A stretch of 64,000 nucleotides of DNA from positions 124,001 to 188,000 of the forward strand of contig NZ_CANMWS010000002.1 of the NCBI RefSeq assembly GCF_947501665.1, in the 5' to 3' direction. A program made the position numbers and the translations under genes. Below the pieces are notes generated by a model. It did no database searches. It was not told the origin of the DNA and saw nothing but the letters and a program-made list of their open reading frames with translations. Below, one piece after another: positions 1 through 9,513 of the stretch; position 1 is the stretch's first letter; the number at the start of each line of letters is the position of its first letter. This DNA is from an uncultured Shewanella sp. GTDB lineage: Bacteria; Pseudomonadota; Gammaproteobacteria; Enterobacterales; Shewanellaceae.

Positions 1-357
1 TCCACATTAGAAAATGGTTGCTTGGAAGTTATCTCTAATTCAAATTACGAATCGAGATTACGTAAATACCAATTGAAACAAAAGCATAATGAGTGTTGCC
101 AAGCCCAAGAATCTCGTAGTCTTCCCCATGACAAAGTTATCCATTTACCCATTAAAAAAGGCGACGTGACAATCCATAATGAGCGTATTGTTCATGGCTC
201 ACAAGCCAATACAAGCCCTCACTGGCGTAAAATGTACTTCATGAGCTTTAGAGATAAAGAAACAATCAAACAACAGCAAGGAATGGGCTTTTCCCACTCA
301 AGAAATAACCATAATAGTCAACATATTAAAAACAAAACACAACAATTAAAGCTGTAA
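1..357 (+). CDS. Phytanoyl-CoA dioxygenase (PhyH) family protein, C-terminal part
   Basis: The reading frame is open from the first base of the window, so this is the end of a gene whose start lies to the left. The first residues read STLENGCLEVISNSN, matching the ENGCL-(Q/E)-VI-P-(G/N)-S block of PhyH-type Fe(II)/2-oxoglutarate oxygenases. About 40 residues later comes GDVTIHNERIVHGS, carrying the distal metal-ligand His, followed by a basic residue (WRK) that could bind 2-oxoglutarate. The N-terminal HxD metal motif is outside the window. The substrate cannot be inferred. The last 12 bases overlap the convergently transcribed acetyltransferase gene. A TTG at base 22 can be read as a start but is internal to the conserved block. 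Family assignment is fairly secure. Confidence 0.75.
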   Translation, partial: STLENGCLEVISNSNYESRLRKYQLKQKHNECCQAQESRSLPHDKVIHLPIKKGDVTIHNERIVHGSQANTSPHWRKMYFMSFRDKETIKQQQGMGFSHSRNNHNSQHIKNKTQQLKL

Positions 358-795
358 TTTAAATCCTTCATGGCTCGCTTCAAAACCTAAATTTTGATAA
401 AAACGTAATGCATCGACTCGCTCTTTATTTGAAGTAAGTTGCACCATATGACATTGCCTTTGCTTCGCTCGAGCAATCGCCCACTTAAAAAACTGCGTTC
501 CAAGTCCTTTTCCTCGATGCGCTTTATGTACTCTCACTCCTTCAATTAAACAGCGCCAACTACCAATATGGGTTAAATAAGGAATAAAAGTCAGTTGTAA
601 CATCCCCAAAATATCGCCTTTATCCTCAACAATAATTAATTCATTATTTTTATCTTCTAAAATTGCTTCAAAAGCCAATAAATAGGCAGGATTTATTGGA
701 ACATGGCCATCTTCCCGTAATTGACCCAAAGGATCATCAAATAACATCTGAACTAAGTCACTTAAATCTTCGTATTCTGCTTCTCTAAATAACAC
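346..795 (-). CDS. GNAT family N-acetyltransferase
   Basis: This 149-residue protein has the size and layout of a single GNAT domain. It opens MLFREAEYEDLSDLV, a typical first strand and helix. The central IEGVRVHKAHRGKGLGTQF contains the acetyl-CoA pyrophosphate-binding motif RGKGLG, and the end ALRFYQNLGFE is the standard C-terminal motif. It should transfer an acetyl group to an amine of unknown identity in the cytoplasm. The start is a GTG preceded by a strong GGAGG about six bases upstream, which favours it over internal starts. The 3' end overlaps the PhyH gene by 12 bases, tail to tail. Family is confident, substrate unknown. Confidence 0.85.
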   Translation of the reverse strand: MLFREAEYEDLSDLVQMLFDDPLGQLREDGHVPINPAYLLAFEAILEDKNNELIIVEDKGDILGMLQLTFIPYLTHIGSWRCLIEGVRVHKAHRGKGLGTQFFKWAIARAKQRQCHMVQLTSNKERVDALRFYQNLGFEASHEGFKLQL

Positions 796-1166
796 CCACC
801 CCCTCCAAAAAATCGTTTAAAATACCATATAAAAATAATTAAAACAAAACCTTATAATTAACACCTTACTATTAAATCAATCATCAATACATAAAAAATA
901 ACACCATCATTACACAAACTAATAACGATACCATGATTAAGTCAAAATAGTCTGTTCTGGATCAAACACAAAAAAAATCCAATTATTCACCTTAACAATA
1001 CACTAAATAGACCACCCCGTTGCATAAATAACCATATACAAAATTTACAAAACATCATTAACATTAAGTATTCAAAAGTAATTTTATTAACAATCTATTT
1101 TACATAAGATTCATTGAAATAGGATCTTTGTTTTATCAGTCACCCGTCATACTGAATGGAGAAAAA
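796..1166. other. Intergenic region, AT-rich
   Basis: About 370 bases between two divergent genes, strongly AT-rich. It must hold the promoters of the acetyltransferase (leftward) and the esterase (rightward). I saw no RNA gene, no clear repeat and no convincing operator palindrome. Confidence 0.5.
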
Positions 1167-2966
1167 ATGAATTTTTTAATTAATTACCCAAAGACCAGTT
1201 TAAAACTGCCAGTAATAATGTTGTGCACGACTTTCGCCAGCTCTATTATGGCTGAAGATATTGATACAAGTATCACAATCATATCTCCCACCCAAGATCA
1301 GTTTGTTGAACAAGGAACCATTACCGTGGTTGGCTCATACCTAAACGCAACGTCTGTAACGGTATCGGTGGATAATACCAATACTGTTACAGCCAATTTA
1401 ATTGGTCAAAACTGGAACTCAATAATTGAAACCAGTGCATTAACAATAGGCGAACATACCATCACAGCTAATGCGACAGGTAATAATAGTGATGCAAGTA
1501 GCAGTGTAACCATTAATGTTATCGAACCTGCTGATAAAAAAACCACGGATATTACCTACTATTCCTCTATCGATGCTGAGCCAATAGAGGCTGTGCTATA
1601 TGTCCCCGAGAGTATAAGCTCAAGTGAAACCACTGAAGATAAAATCCCCTTAGTTGTCCATTTACACGGTGGTGGAGGTTTTGGTGAACTAGATGATACT
1701 TTAGTCAGTGAATTAGAAAATCGAAATTGGATTGGAATTTCCCCAGATGGACGCCATTGGGGCTTAGCTAAACAAGGGTGTTTTCCAGGAGCCCCATCTT
1801 GGGCCTACGTCGACAGTAACGATCCTAATGTCGGCCCTGGAGAACAAGATATTCTTGATGCTATTATCTGGGCCCAAGAAAACTATAATATAGATGCAGA
1901 TCGTATCTACCTAACTGGGTTTTCTATGGGAGGTAGAGGCACTTACAGTATCGGCCTAAAAAACCCTGATAAATTTGCCGCAATTGCCCCAATGTCTGGT
2001 CCCATGGACATGTTTGATGGCTATGCCACTCGTCCAGAGCCCGCAGCATGTAAAGAAGGGATCACGGGTGGTATTCCAGGTGACAGTCCACTTGTTGATA
2101 CCATGTATAGGATCACCAGCGGCCGATTCTTAATCGAGAATGCTTACAATCTTCCCATTTTTATCGGCCATGGATTAGCAGATCCTATTGCACTTAACAT
2201 TCAAGATACACCTAACGCATTATTACAAGGCTGGCATATCACAGTCGATAATACTTGGGCAGATTGCTCGGGTGCTCCTAGTTTAGGGCTTTGCTTTGGC
2301 CATACTCCGACCTTAACCGAACTAGCAGAAGAATACCCAAATGCCTATCAATGGGGTTACCATTTTGCTGCAAATGTTGCTCATGCTCAAGACGCCAGTT
2401 TACTCATAGGCAATAGCATAGACTCAGGCAGTGTTGGTACTATTGATCCAAACAATCCTCAACACATTTTAGGTGTCATGGACTTTTTTGCTCAACATGA
2501 AAGAGAAGCGTCCCCCAAGAGTGTTTTCTTTAAAACCTATACCGATACTCATAAGAAAAACCATTGGATAGAACTAACGTCTAGTACACCTTGGACCGAT
2601 ACACCCGCAGCCATTGAGGCAGAAAAAACAACAATATTGAATGCCATCAATGTTAATGCCTCTAGAGCCGCTAATATTGGAATTGATCTTGATGCAGCTA
2701 AACTTCAGGCTCATTTACCTATCACAATCAATCTGAATAAATTAGAGAATGATGTACTCGATCCCGCATTAAGAATGAATGAAGAAGAAATATTAAATCC
2801 TTCTTTGACACTCACAAGCAGTAACATATCCTTCAATGATGATGTAACCGTCATGGTACAAGGTAAGTTTTTAGCAGAAGATCAAATCACTATCAGTGAA
2901 GAGGAAATTCATATTAATAATATTGAAGTCCATTCCAACACCATGATTGGAATAAGAATTAAATAA
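1167..2966 (+). CDS. Secreted esterase/depolymerase-like alpha/beta hydrolase with N-terminal Ig-like domain
   Basis: A 599-residue exported hydrolase. The ATG at 1167 is chosen over an upstream TTG because GGAG lies five bases before it and a signal peptide follows (charged start, then LPVIMLCTTFASSIMA). Residues about 35-120 are a Thr/Ser-rich Ig-like (Big-type) segment starting ITIISPTQDQFVEQGTI. The catalytic domain follows, with the oxyanion stretch VVHLHGGGGFGE, nucleophile elbow GFSMGGRG with Ser253, and GHGLADPI carrying the likely catalytic Asp. This resembles feruloyl-esterase and polyhydroxyalkanoate-depolymerase-like enzymes (LpqC type). The C-terminal about 100 residues look like another small beta-rich domain. 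A hairpin follows the gene. The substrate, perhaps an algal ester or polyester, is inference. Confidence 0.75.
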   Translation: MNFLINYPKTSLKLPVIMLCTTFASSIMAEDIDTSITIISPTQDQFVEQGTITVVGSYLNATSVTVSVDNTNTVTANLIGQNWNSIIETSALTIGEHTITANATGNNSDASSSVTINVIEPADKKTTDITYYSSIDAEPIEAVLYVPESISSSETTEDKIPLVVHLHGGGGFGELDDTLVSELENRNWIGISPDGRHWGLAKQGCFPGAPSWAYVDSNDPNVGPGEQDILDAIIWAQENYNIDADRIYLTGFSMGGRGTYSIGLKNPDKFAAIAPMSGPMDMFDGYATRPEPAACKEGITGGIPGDSPLVDTMYRITSGRFLIENAYNLPIFIGHGLADPIALNIQDTPNALLQGWHITVDNTWADCSGAPSLGLCFGHTPTLTELAEEYPNAYQWGYHFAANVAHAQDASLLIGNSIDSGSVGTIDPNNPQHILGVMDFFAQHEREASPKSVFFKTYTDTHKKNHWIELTSSTPWTDTPAAIEAEKTTILNAINVNASRAANIGIDLDAAKLQAHLPITINLNKLENDVLDPALRMNEEEILNPSLTLTSSNISFNDDVTVMVQGKFLAEDQITISEEEIHINNIEVHSNTMIGIRIK

Positions 2967-3008
2967 ATCGTTTTCTAAAGCTCAAGCGTATTGTAACAAG
3001 CAAATCGC

Positions 3009-3040
3009 CACCCACTTTTAAGAGATATAAAAAGTGGGTG
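3009..3040 (+). terminator. Hairpin after the esterase gene
   Basis: Perfect 11-base stem CACCCACTTTT / AAAAGTGGGTG with a ten-base loop, about 40 bases after the stop codon. There is no uridine tract on either side, so factor-independent termination is possible but not certain. Confidence 0.5.
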
Positions 3041-3191
3041 AACAACCCCCGTTTATATTCAATAACCCCAATGATCACCAATTGATAATAATATTCTCAT
3101 AGCTTTACACTCATCATACACAAATTTAATTGTATACGTTTTATCATAATGGGTAGACCACAGTTCTTCTTCTTTTCAAAAAGGCCTATTT

Positions 3192-4487
3192 ATGCAAATG
3201 ACTTTTATAAGATCTGTTATTTATTCCAGTATCGTCATCTTAACGAGCACTCGGCTTGCTCATGCAAGGCCTCAGCCGCCCAAGCAACCTAAATTTGACT
3301 TTATTACCATCCCAATGGAAGCATCAAATACAGATTCTGTTAATCAATTTCCTCTGGTTGATACAGGACAAATCACAACCTTTAATAATTTTAATGCCAT
3401 TAAAGCCCCCCAGAAAGAGGAGAGTTTTTATGGTCAAGACGCACAACACTTAAAAAATATCCCCTCTTATACCAATAATCATGATGGAACAGTTACCGAT
3501 AATGTCACTGGCCTGCAGTGGCAACAATCTTTTGAAGTAATGAGCTATCAGCAAGCCATCGATAAATTAAAGCACTTTAAGTTTGCTAATCACACAGACT
3601 GGCGCTTACCTTCAATTAAAGAGGCCTACTCATTAATGCTCTTTAATGGCATTGATATAAGTGCTAGAAATATGTCTCGCTCTGGTCAACACCGTAAACC
3701 TTTTATTGATATTAATTATTTTGATTTTGAATATGGCGCAAATGGTAGACGCCCTATCGATGTACAAATGCTCACTTCAACTGCTTATCAAGGTACAACA
3801 ATGGGAGGTAATCAAACACTATTTGGCGTCAACCTTGCCGATGGACGGATCAAAGGTTACCCCTTGATGGATCCTCGCACTCGTTCAGGAAAAATGTATA
3901 GCGTACGTTTTGTTCGCGGCAGCACAGAATACGGTAAAAACCATTTTAAAAATAACCAAGATGGGACAGTTTCAGACTTAGCCACCCAACTCATGTGGCA
4001 ACAAGATGACAATCAACAAGCTATTTCTTGGCAAAATGCATTACTACTGGCTCAAACACGTAATAAAGAAAACTATTTAGGCCATAACGATTGGCGTCTA
4101 CCCAACGCAAAAGAATTACAAAGTATTGTCGATTATAACCGCTCACCCAGTGCAACACATTCAGCAGCAATTAACCCACTTTTTAATGTCACCTCCATTA
4201 TAGATGAAGGTGGTCAGATAAATTATCCCTTTTATTGGACATCGACTACCCATAAAAATCAACAAGGCGGCGGTTCAGCTGTATATGTTTGTTTTGGAGA
4301 AGCATTGGGATTCTTTAAACCTCCAATGTCAAAAGGAGTGGCAAAACTCGAAGATGTACATGGTGCGGGTGCCCAGCGCAGCGATCCCAAAGTCGGAAAG
4401 GCCAGTGATTTCCCCCAAGGCTTTGGCCCTCAAGGCGATGTGAGACGTATGAAACACTATGTTCGCTTAGTTCGAGATATCAATTAA
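3192..4487 (+). CDS. Secreted Lcl C-terminal domain (DUF1566) protein, two repeats
   Basis: A 431-residue exported protein with a signal peptide ending near LTSTRLAHA. It has two copies of the Lcl C-terminal (DUF1566) module. The first runs from DGTVTDNVTGLQWQQ to HTDWRLPSIKEA, the second from DGTVSDLATQLMWQQ to HNDWRLPNAKELQSIVDY. The paired D-G-T-V-x-D, L-x-W and DWRLP-x-x-KE signatures define the family, named after the Legionella collagen-like adhesin. These modules are extracellular and often linked to adhesion or carbohydrate binding, but no enzyme activity is established. AAGG lies seven bases before the ATG. A decayed relative of this gene is found near 9.2-9.4 kb. Confidence 0.8.
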   Translation: MQMTFIRSVIYSSIVILTSTRLAHARPQPPKQPKFDFITIPMEASNTDSVNQFPLVDTGQITTFNNFNAIKAPQKEESFYGQDAQHLKNIPSYTNNHDGTVTDNVTGLQWQQSFEVMSYQQAIDKLKHFKFANHTDWRLPSIKEAYSLMLFNGIDISARNMSRSGQHRKPFIDINYFDFEYGANGRRPIDVQMLTSTAYQGTTMGGNQTLFGVNLADGRIKGYPLMDPRTRSGKMYSVRFVRGSTEYGKNHFKNNQDGTVSDLATQLMWQQDDNQQAISWQNALLLAQTRNKENYLGHNDWRLPNAKELQSIVDYNRSPSATHSAAINPLFNVTSIIDEGGQINYPFYWTSTTHKNQQGGGSAVYVCFGEALGFFKPPMSKGVAKLEDVHGAGAQRSDPKVGKASDFPQGFGPQGDVRRMKHYVRLVRDIN

Positions 4488-4501
4488 ACACTAAAAAAAC
4501 A

Positions 4502-4524
4502 AAAGGGCTTTTTTAAGGCCCTTT
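4502..4524 (+). terminator. Terminator-like hairpin after the Lcl-domain gene
   Basis: AAAGGGC and GCCCTTT flank a T-rich loop just after the stop codon. The stem is short and a bulged G can be accommodated. Confidence 0.55.
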
Positions 4525-4570
4525 GTCATTTATAGTCATGATGAGTTAAAAACAATCAAGAAGATAGAGA

Positions 4571-4592
4571 AGCCACCCAAAAATGGGTGGCT
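4571..4592 (-). terminator. Terminator of the giant secreted protein gene
   Basis: Perfect 8-base stem AGCCACCC / GGGTGGCT with a six-base loop, about 22 bases beyond the leftward gene's stop. On the minus strand the downstream side is pyrimidine-rich (CTTCTCTATCTTCTT). Confidence 0.65.
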
Positions 4593-4614
4593 GTAAACTC
4601 AAGGTTTCAATCCA

Positions 4615-7600
4615 TTAATGGCATTGCAAATTGGCTGAAAACGCGTAACTGGCTATTGCCTCATTATTCGGTGAACCAACACGAACAGTCAATGCATTTT
4701 GCCCACACTCTTTCAAAGTGAAAGGAATATTGACATTTTTATGTTTGTATATTCGACCTACCCGCTGAAAACCAACAATGTTATCTTTATCATCTGTGAT
4801 ATAAACTAATTGTGATTGCGTGTTATGTGGCGTGCTGAGTCCAATATTCACACTCCTTTCATCTTGGTCATTCAATGATATTGTCATTGGATTTAACAAC
4901 ATTCCCTCTACAGCAGGAAGATCACCATCATTAATAAACGATGTATGATTTAATGCTGATGTTGCCATCAATGCAGGGCTATTTTTAGGTACCACAGTGA
5001 ACTCTTGAGGGTGCATGCCCACATTATTGGTAAATGTCATCTCTATCTGGCCTAAAGTGGGCGAATTCAATGTTGCATATTGCAATGGCACATCACTGAT
5101 GTCCCTAAATAAAGGGGAAGTATGACTACTGGCTAATCCCTTGCCGGGTAACTCTTCTAACATATTACCTTGCTTATCTTCAGCCCAAGCCACCACCCAA
5201 AAATGATATTGCCCTGCTAGGCCTGCAGTATTCCAGTCCACACTAGCCACTGACCAGTTATCCTGTCCAGCAGAAGTATAATTTGCACCACGCAAGGCAG
5301 GTATCCAAGTTTCACCAATCAATACTGCACTATTTGGTGCTAAATTCCCATTTTCAACCAAAGACTGACGATAAAATTGCACATGCACTTCACTGTTCAC
5401 TGGCATATCAGTCAAACTGTAATTATAAATACGCGCACTTAAGGTCAATGTTTCACCCTCTTTTGCTTCATGGCGAGTTGTACTGCTCCCTTTTGGCGTC
5501 ACAAATAACCCTCTCATATTATAAAAAGCGTTAAAGTGTTCATGCCCGGCGATTGTTGGCTGAAACGGTACCGCGCAGACAAAACGGTTTAAACAATTGG
5601 AGCCCGCTTCGTCTAAGTGCGTACTTTCATCTTTATTCCATCGGGTGGGGTTATTGAGTCCAATATCGATTTTTGATAACCCTTTTTTACCCCGCCACCA
5701 ATTACCAGCCCAAGAGAGATCAGTAAAATTAACATAATGACCCAGTTTTAAGAACCCTGCGGATAAAGCCCCTGTCTCACTGTTATTTATGGTTTGTTTT
5801 ACTGCCTCTGGCAAAAAAGGATCGTCCATGTCTATCTCAGCTAGATTGAACTTATCACCAAAAACGAGTGGCGTAAAACCGTAACTATATTCAATAGTTG
5901 AAGCAAAGGTATTAGGCTTGTCTATAGTGACTGTAGTACCGGCTGCATACTCACTGACGTTTGTCACCACCCCGGTTTTTGTTACTGATCCTTCATAGTT
6001 AACTTCAAATGAATTTTCATAACTTATTCCGGTTAATTTACTGAATAAATCATTGGTGCCATAAGTTGCACTAAAGCCTGCATTCCACATCCCCTTATTG
6101 ATAATCGTATTGGTATCAGACAAAGTAGTACCATTCTTCCAGGACAATTTTAAAAATTGAGATCCTGTTCCCGTATAGAACATATTTTCGTGAGAAAATG
6201 CTGTTATCGGGTTACCATAATTTGCCTCTAATTGTGCAAAAGAGCGGGGGTAAGACAACACATTATTCACTTCATGAACTGGCTGATACCAGGCAACCTG
6301 CCCACCATCAATATAACTTTGCTGAGGTTGTGTCGCCTGAGAATACATCACATATTGCTGCCCTTTTTCACTATCAGTACAGTCATCAGATTCAGGGCAA
6401 ACCCTGCCGCCTAATACCGGATAAATGAAATGTTCAGTGTATTGACTATTAATCCCAAGTCTGTCCTGAAAGCCAGTTTCAAACCCAACCACAACAGAAT
6501 GAGATTCCGTTTCGGCGTTCACAGTATCAGCCGTTTTTTCATTTAAATACCCGCCACCGGCAGTGGCTTTAAAAGTGGCTTTAGCAGGTGACAACACTCC
6601 CCCCGTGCTTCCCCCTTCAGCTGAGGCTTGTGTTGTCACAGAGTTTTGTAAAGAAGTGATATTTTGCTCGGTATAACCATGAGAAACCGTTGCGCTTTTC
6701 TCAAATCTAGCCATATAGCTATCTGGATCCATACTCAGGTTAACCACCCGATTATCCTCAATATTCGGCGATGGATTCGTATTATCAAAAGGCAACATAA
6801 AATCCACATGAGCAGGCGGTGCCCCTATCACCACAAAAGGCTGTTGCATCACAGGTGTTTTATAGTAAAGCGGCGCCCCTAACCTCACAGACTGCCCGGT
6901 AAAATCACTGGTAGTGAGCATATTTTTAGCGAGGTAGAGCCTAGGTGCTCTTTGTGTATCCCTTAATGAAAAATAAGGGCGAAATGGCACACCAATTTCA
7001 TGATTATCTTTACTTGTATCTAAATCATATCGTGTTATCTGTTCATTGGTATTTGCCTGAGGAAAAATATGTGCTCTTTTATCGCCATCAGTAGACTGAT
7101 TAGATTGCAGCAGTACGATTTTATAGCGATTTGAATCGGTATCGACATTACTGCTGAGTAACAGCGCCAGGGAGTTAATGAGATCTGCGTCTTCTAATTT
7201 CCTGTCGGTAGGAAAGGTCATAGGATAATAAGGCGTCATACCTCTTAAGCGCCAATGATCGACACCAAAAGGCGTGGATGTTGACAAAACATTAAATCGC
7301 CCCCTATCCTGCTCATCTTTATAAAACTCCAGCTGTAACAGTGTCACTCTCGAGCCATTATTGCTATTGACCCCATCAGTCTCTGACTGGCAAGCCAGCC
7401 AAAGCTCATCTCTTGTTTGATTAACGAATTTTTTTCCTGCTTGAGCAAAACAATAGCCACCGTTATTTCTATACCCACCCACTATGTGAGGAAGAAAATC
7501 ATTATCGAACGATTCACGAATTACCTCTAAACCTGATGAAGAAGAATTCAAGCTAAAAAGATCAAGACGCGCATACCAAGTTCTTTTAATAGAATCTCGT

Positions 7601-8595
7601 TCACTGGCAGTTATGGCAATCACATTCCCATTACCATAAAAATTACCAATACTGAGATCATAAGCAGCCTCATTACGTGGAGTATGATTACCAATCTGAT
7701 CTAATCGAAAATTATTAGTATCATGTTTTATTACTTTAAATGCAGGTTTACTGGTTCCGTCATTATTATTACAAACAGAGTAAGTTCTATTTGAATACTT
7801 ACCCGAACAAATTGTATAAACCCTAACATGTTTCGAAACGGCAAAGGCAATTTCCTGATTACCGTCCCCAGTTAGATCTCCTACAACAGGTTGACCGTAC
7901 TGTATTGTTTCATTTATTGCCGCACCTAAAGGAGCAGGCTTGTATATTTCTGATACACTAATACCTTCGGATGGCTTTGTGTTATCCTTAGCCTGGATTA
8001 AAACAAAATGACTATAAAAATCATTAATTGATGTGACGCCAAATGACTCTGTATCACCAATCGCAATCACTTGATCAGTTCCCGCACCAACAAAGTCTGC
8101 TTTAACAGCATAATAATGATTTACAGATTTATTATTTTTAACCTTCAAATCTGGTAACACCTCCTTGATCAAAGGAGCGTGATTGCTATTTCTTTCAAAT
8201 CTTTGATTATATACTTCAACTGAAAAAGAACTTCCATTAGCATCAGGAGTAAAGGAAACTGTCGAATCAGTTCCAATAGCAAACAATCTCGCGGACAACA
8301 CTTCTGAATTACGTAACCCATTAATAGGAGTGGATTTAATATCAAACCCCTGCTCTACACCAACTCCTTCTTTGCTCAAGACTTCATGTTGAGCGATTCT
8401 TGGATGTAGGGTATTTTCTGTAAAATTAAAAAAAGTGGTATTGGACAATAAATCATCATGAGGAGAGATATGATGAAGTCCTTTTAAGGGATCTTCAATG
8501 GCCATGGCTCCCATAGATAAAAAAAATGATGATAATATGGCAATTTTATTTTTACACTTATTAACTGTTCCTTCCCCTATAAATCTATCCCTCAT
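4615..8595 (-). CDS. Giant secreted protein with FG-GAP-like (beta-propeller) segments, function unknown
   Basis: A 1326-residue protein. I take the start at 8595, where AGGAG sits eight bases upstream and a signal peptide follows (KIAILSSFFLSMGAMA), rather than 12 codons earlier. Residues about 150-500 contain FG-GAP/VCBS-like pieces such as PVVGDLTGDGNQEIAFAV and LSIGNFYGNGNVIAIT, suggesting a beta-propeller. A central Ser/Thr/Gly/Ala-rich segment (about residues 650-730) alternates polar and small residues. The C-terminal third has beta-sandwich-like stretches. No catalytic motif, sortase signal or outer-membrane anchor was recognised, and I cannot name the family. It stands alone with its own terminator. 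It could be an adhesin, a toxin-like protein or a matrix component. Confidence 0.6.
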   Translation of the reverse strand: MRDRFIGEGTVNKCKNKIAILSSFFLSMGAMAIEDPLKGLHHISPHDDLLSNTTFFNFTENTLHPRIAQHEVLSKEGVGVEQGFDIKSTPINGLRNSEVLSARLFAIGTDSTVSFTPDANGSSFSVEVYNQRFERNSNHAPLIKEVLPDLKVKNNKSVNHYYAVKADFVGAGTDQVIAIGDTESFGVTSINDFYSHFVLIQAKDNTKPSEGISVSEIYKPAPLGAAINETIQYGQPVVGDLTGDGNQEIAFAVSKHVRVYTICSGKYSNRTYSVCNNNDGTSKPAFKVIKHDTNNFRLDQIGNHTPRNEAAYDLSIGNFYGNGNVIAITASERDSIKRTWYARLDLFSLNSSSSGLEVIRESFDNDFLPHIVGGYRNNGGYCFAQAGKKFVNQTRDELWLACQSETDGVNSNNGSRVTLLQLEFYKDEQDRGRFNVLSTSTPFGVDHWRLRGMTPYYPMTFPTDRKLEDADLINSLALLLSSNVDTDSNRYKIVLLQSNQSTDGDKRAHIFPQANTNEQITRYDLDTSKDNHEIGVPFRPYFSLRDTQRAPRLYLAKNMLTTSDFTGQSVRLGAPLYYKTPVMQQPFVVIGAPPAHVDFMLPFDNTNPSPNIEDNRVVNLSMDPDSYMARFEKSATVSHGYTEQNITSLQNSVTTQASAEGGSTGGVLSPAKATFKATAGGGYLNEKTADTVNAETESHSVVVGFETGFQDRLGINSQYTEHFIYPVLGGRVCPESDDCTDSEKGQQYVMYSQATQPQQSYIDGGQVAWYQPVHEVNNVLSYPRSFAQLEANYGNPITAFSHENMFYTGTGSQFLKLSWKNGTTLSDTNTIINKGMWNAGFSATYGTNDLFSKLTGISYENSFEVNYEGSVTKTGVVTNVSEYAAGTTVTIDKPNTFASTIEYSYGFTPLVFGDKFNLAEIDMDDPFLPEAVKQTINNSETGALSAGFLKLGHYVNFTDLSWAGNWWRGKKGLSKIDIGLNNPTRWNKDESTHLDEAGSNCLNRFVCAVPFQPTIAGHEHFNAFYNMRGLFVTPKGSSTTRHEAKEGETLTLSARIYNYSLTDMPVNSEVHVQFYRQSLVENGNLAPNSAVLIGETWIPALRGANYTSAGQDNWSVASVDWNTAGLAGQYHFWVVAWAEDKQGNMLEELPGKGLASSHTSPLFRDISDVPLQYATLNSPTLGQIEMTFTNNVGMHPQEFTVVPKNSPALMATSALNHTSFINDGDLPAVEGMLLNPMTISLNDQDERSVNIGLSTPHNTQSQLVYITDDKDNIVGFQRVGRIYKHKNVNIPFTLKECGQNALTVRVGSPNNEAIASYAFSANLQCH

Positions 8596-9185
8596 ATTCT
8601 TTTCTCCTATAATGAATAACAAAAAACCCAAAATATTTAAAAGTGTTATTTATTATTAAGAGTCATTTCAATTTTATGAAATAACACACTAATAAATTGA
8701 TAAGAATGCTAATGGGTAGACATGACTGGAAATACTCGAAAAAATCGACAATTAACAACGGAAAAAATATTAACTAAATAAAAAACAATGGATTAACACA
8801 AAACAATAAAGCAAGAAGGCTGGTTAATAATAATTAACATAACCTATTTCAAACTTTAAACCCCTACATTATTTCACTTAATTAACATTTACACTAATTT
8901 ACAAATTATTATTTATCATTAGATTTTTAAATACGATACCTTGTTATTAAACATAGTAATAAGTAAATATAAGTAAACATGAATTTTCTATAAATAGATA
9001 TTTATTGAAAATAAAATACGATATCAAATACACCTTTACCTTAAAATCATAGTATTAAATACCAATATAAACAAAATCCAAGTAAATCACCAAGAATAAA
9101 ATAAAAAACACAATAATTCATAAATAATAAAAATAAAACAATATTACGTCACATTACGTCACATCATATCAAGTGTAACTACCTA
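8596..9185. other. Very AT-rich intergenic region
   Basis: Nearly 600 bases of extremely AT-rich DNA upstream of the giant gene, with no open frame of substance. It must contain that gene's promoter. The only ordered element is a 10-base tandem repeat near its right end. Confidence 0.5.
9143..9162. repeat. Two tandem copies of ATTACGTCAC
   Basis: ATTACGTCAC occurs twice back to back. Each copy contains TTACGTCA, one base from a palindrome. Either a chance duplication or a paired protein-binding site; it sits just before the Lcl remnant. Confidence 0.55.
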
Positions 9186-9405
9186 ACTTATCTGGCAACA
9201 AGATGACGACTCATCAGTGTTTTTTTAGGAAAACTTTAGGCTCCTTTAACCCTCCATTGTCAAAAGAGTTACAAAAACTCAAAAATATTGAGCAGTACCT
9301 GCACAACGCTTCCAAAGTTGAAAAGGCCAGTGATTGCCGCAAGGTTTTTATTCTCAAATAATATAAGGCGTATTAAGCACAAGCCATATTCGGCTCTTTA
9401 TAGCG
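9186..9405 (+). pseudogene. Decayed remnant of an Lcl-domain gene
   Basis: This stretch aligns by eye with the 3' part of the intact Lcl-domain gene at 3.2-4.5 kb. TGGCAACAAGATGAC is shared exactly with that gene's second repeat. After a deletion of about 300 bases, blocks such as TCCATTGTCAAAAGAGTTAC and AAAAGGCCAGTGATT match the gene's end. The last part, up to about 9405, is a weaker match to the final 15 codons. There is no usable reading frame. It is the trace of a second, tandem-type copy that was deleted internally and then drifted. The IS element lies about 100 bases further on. Boundaries are approximate. Confidence 0.75.
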
Positions 9406-9513
9406 TTGGATAGGGGTTTTATTAGAAACACACCAAGGTCTATTGCCTGCTTGGGGTCCATCCTCAACCGGTAGCCATCGCCTTCATTCACGAACTTTAT
9501 AGTGTTAAGTAAA

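Noticed and set aside
9367..9440. Alternative left end for the IS element
   Set aside because: Weak matches to the right inverted repeat occur here, but the exact 8-bp duplication at 9506-9513 and 10554-10561 fixes the end at 9514.
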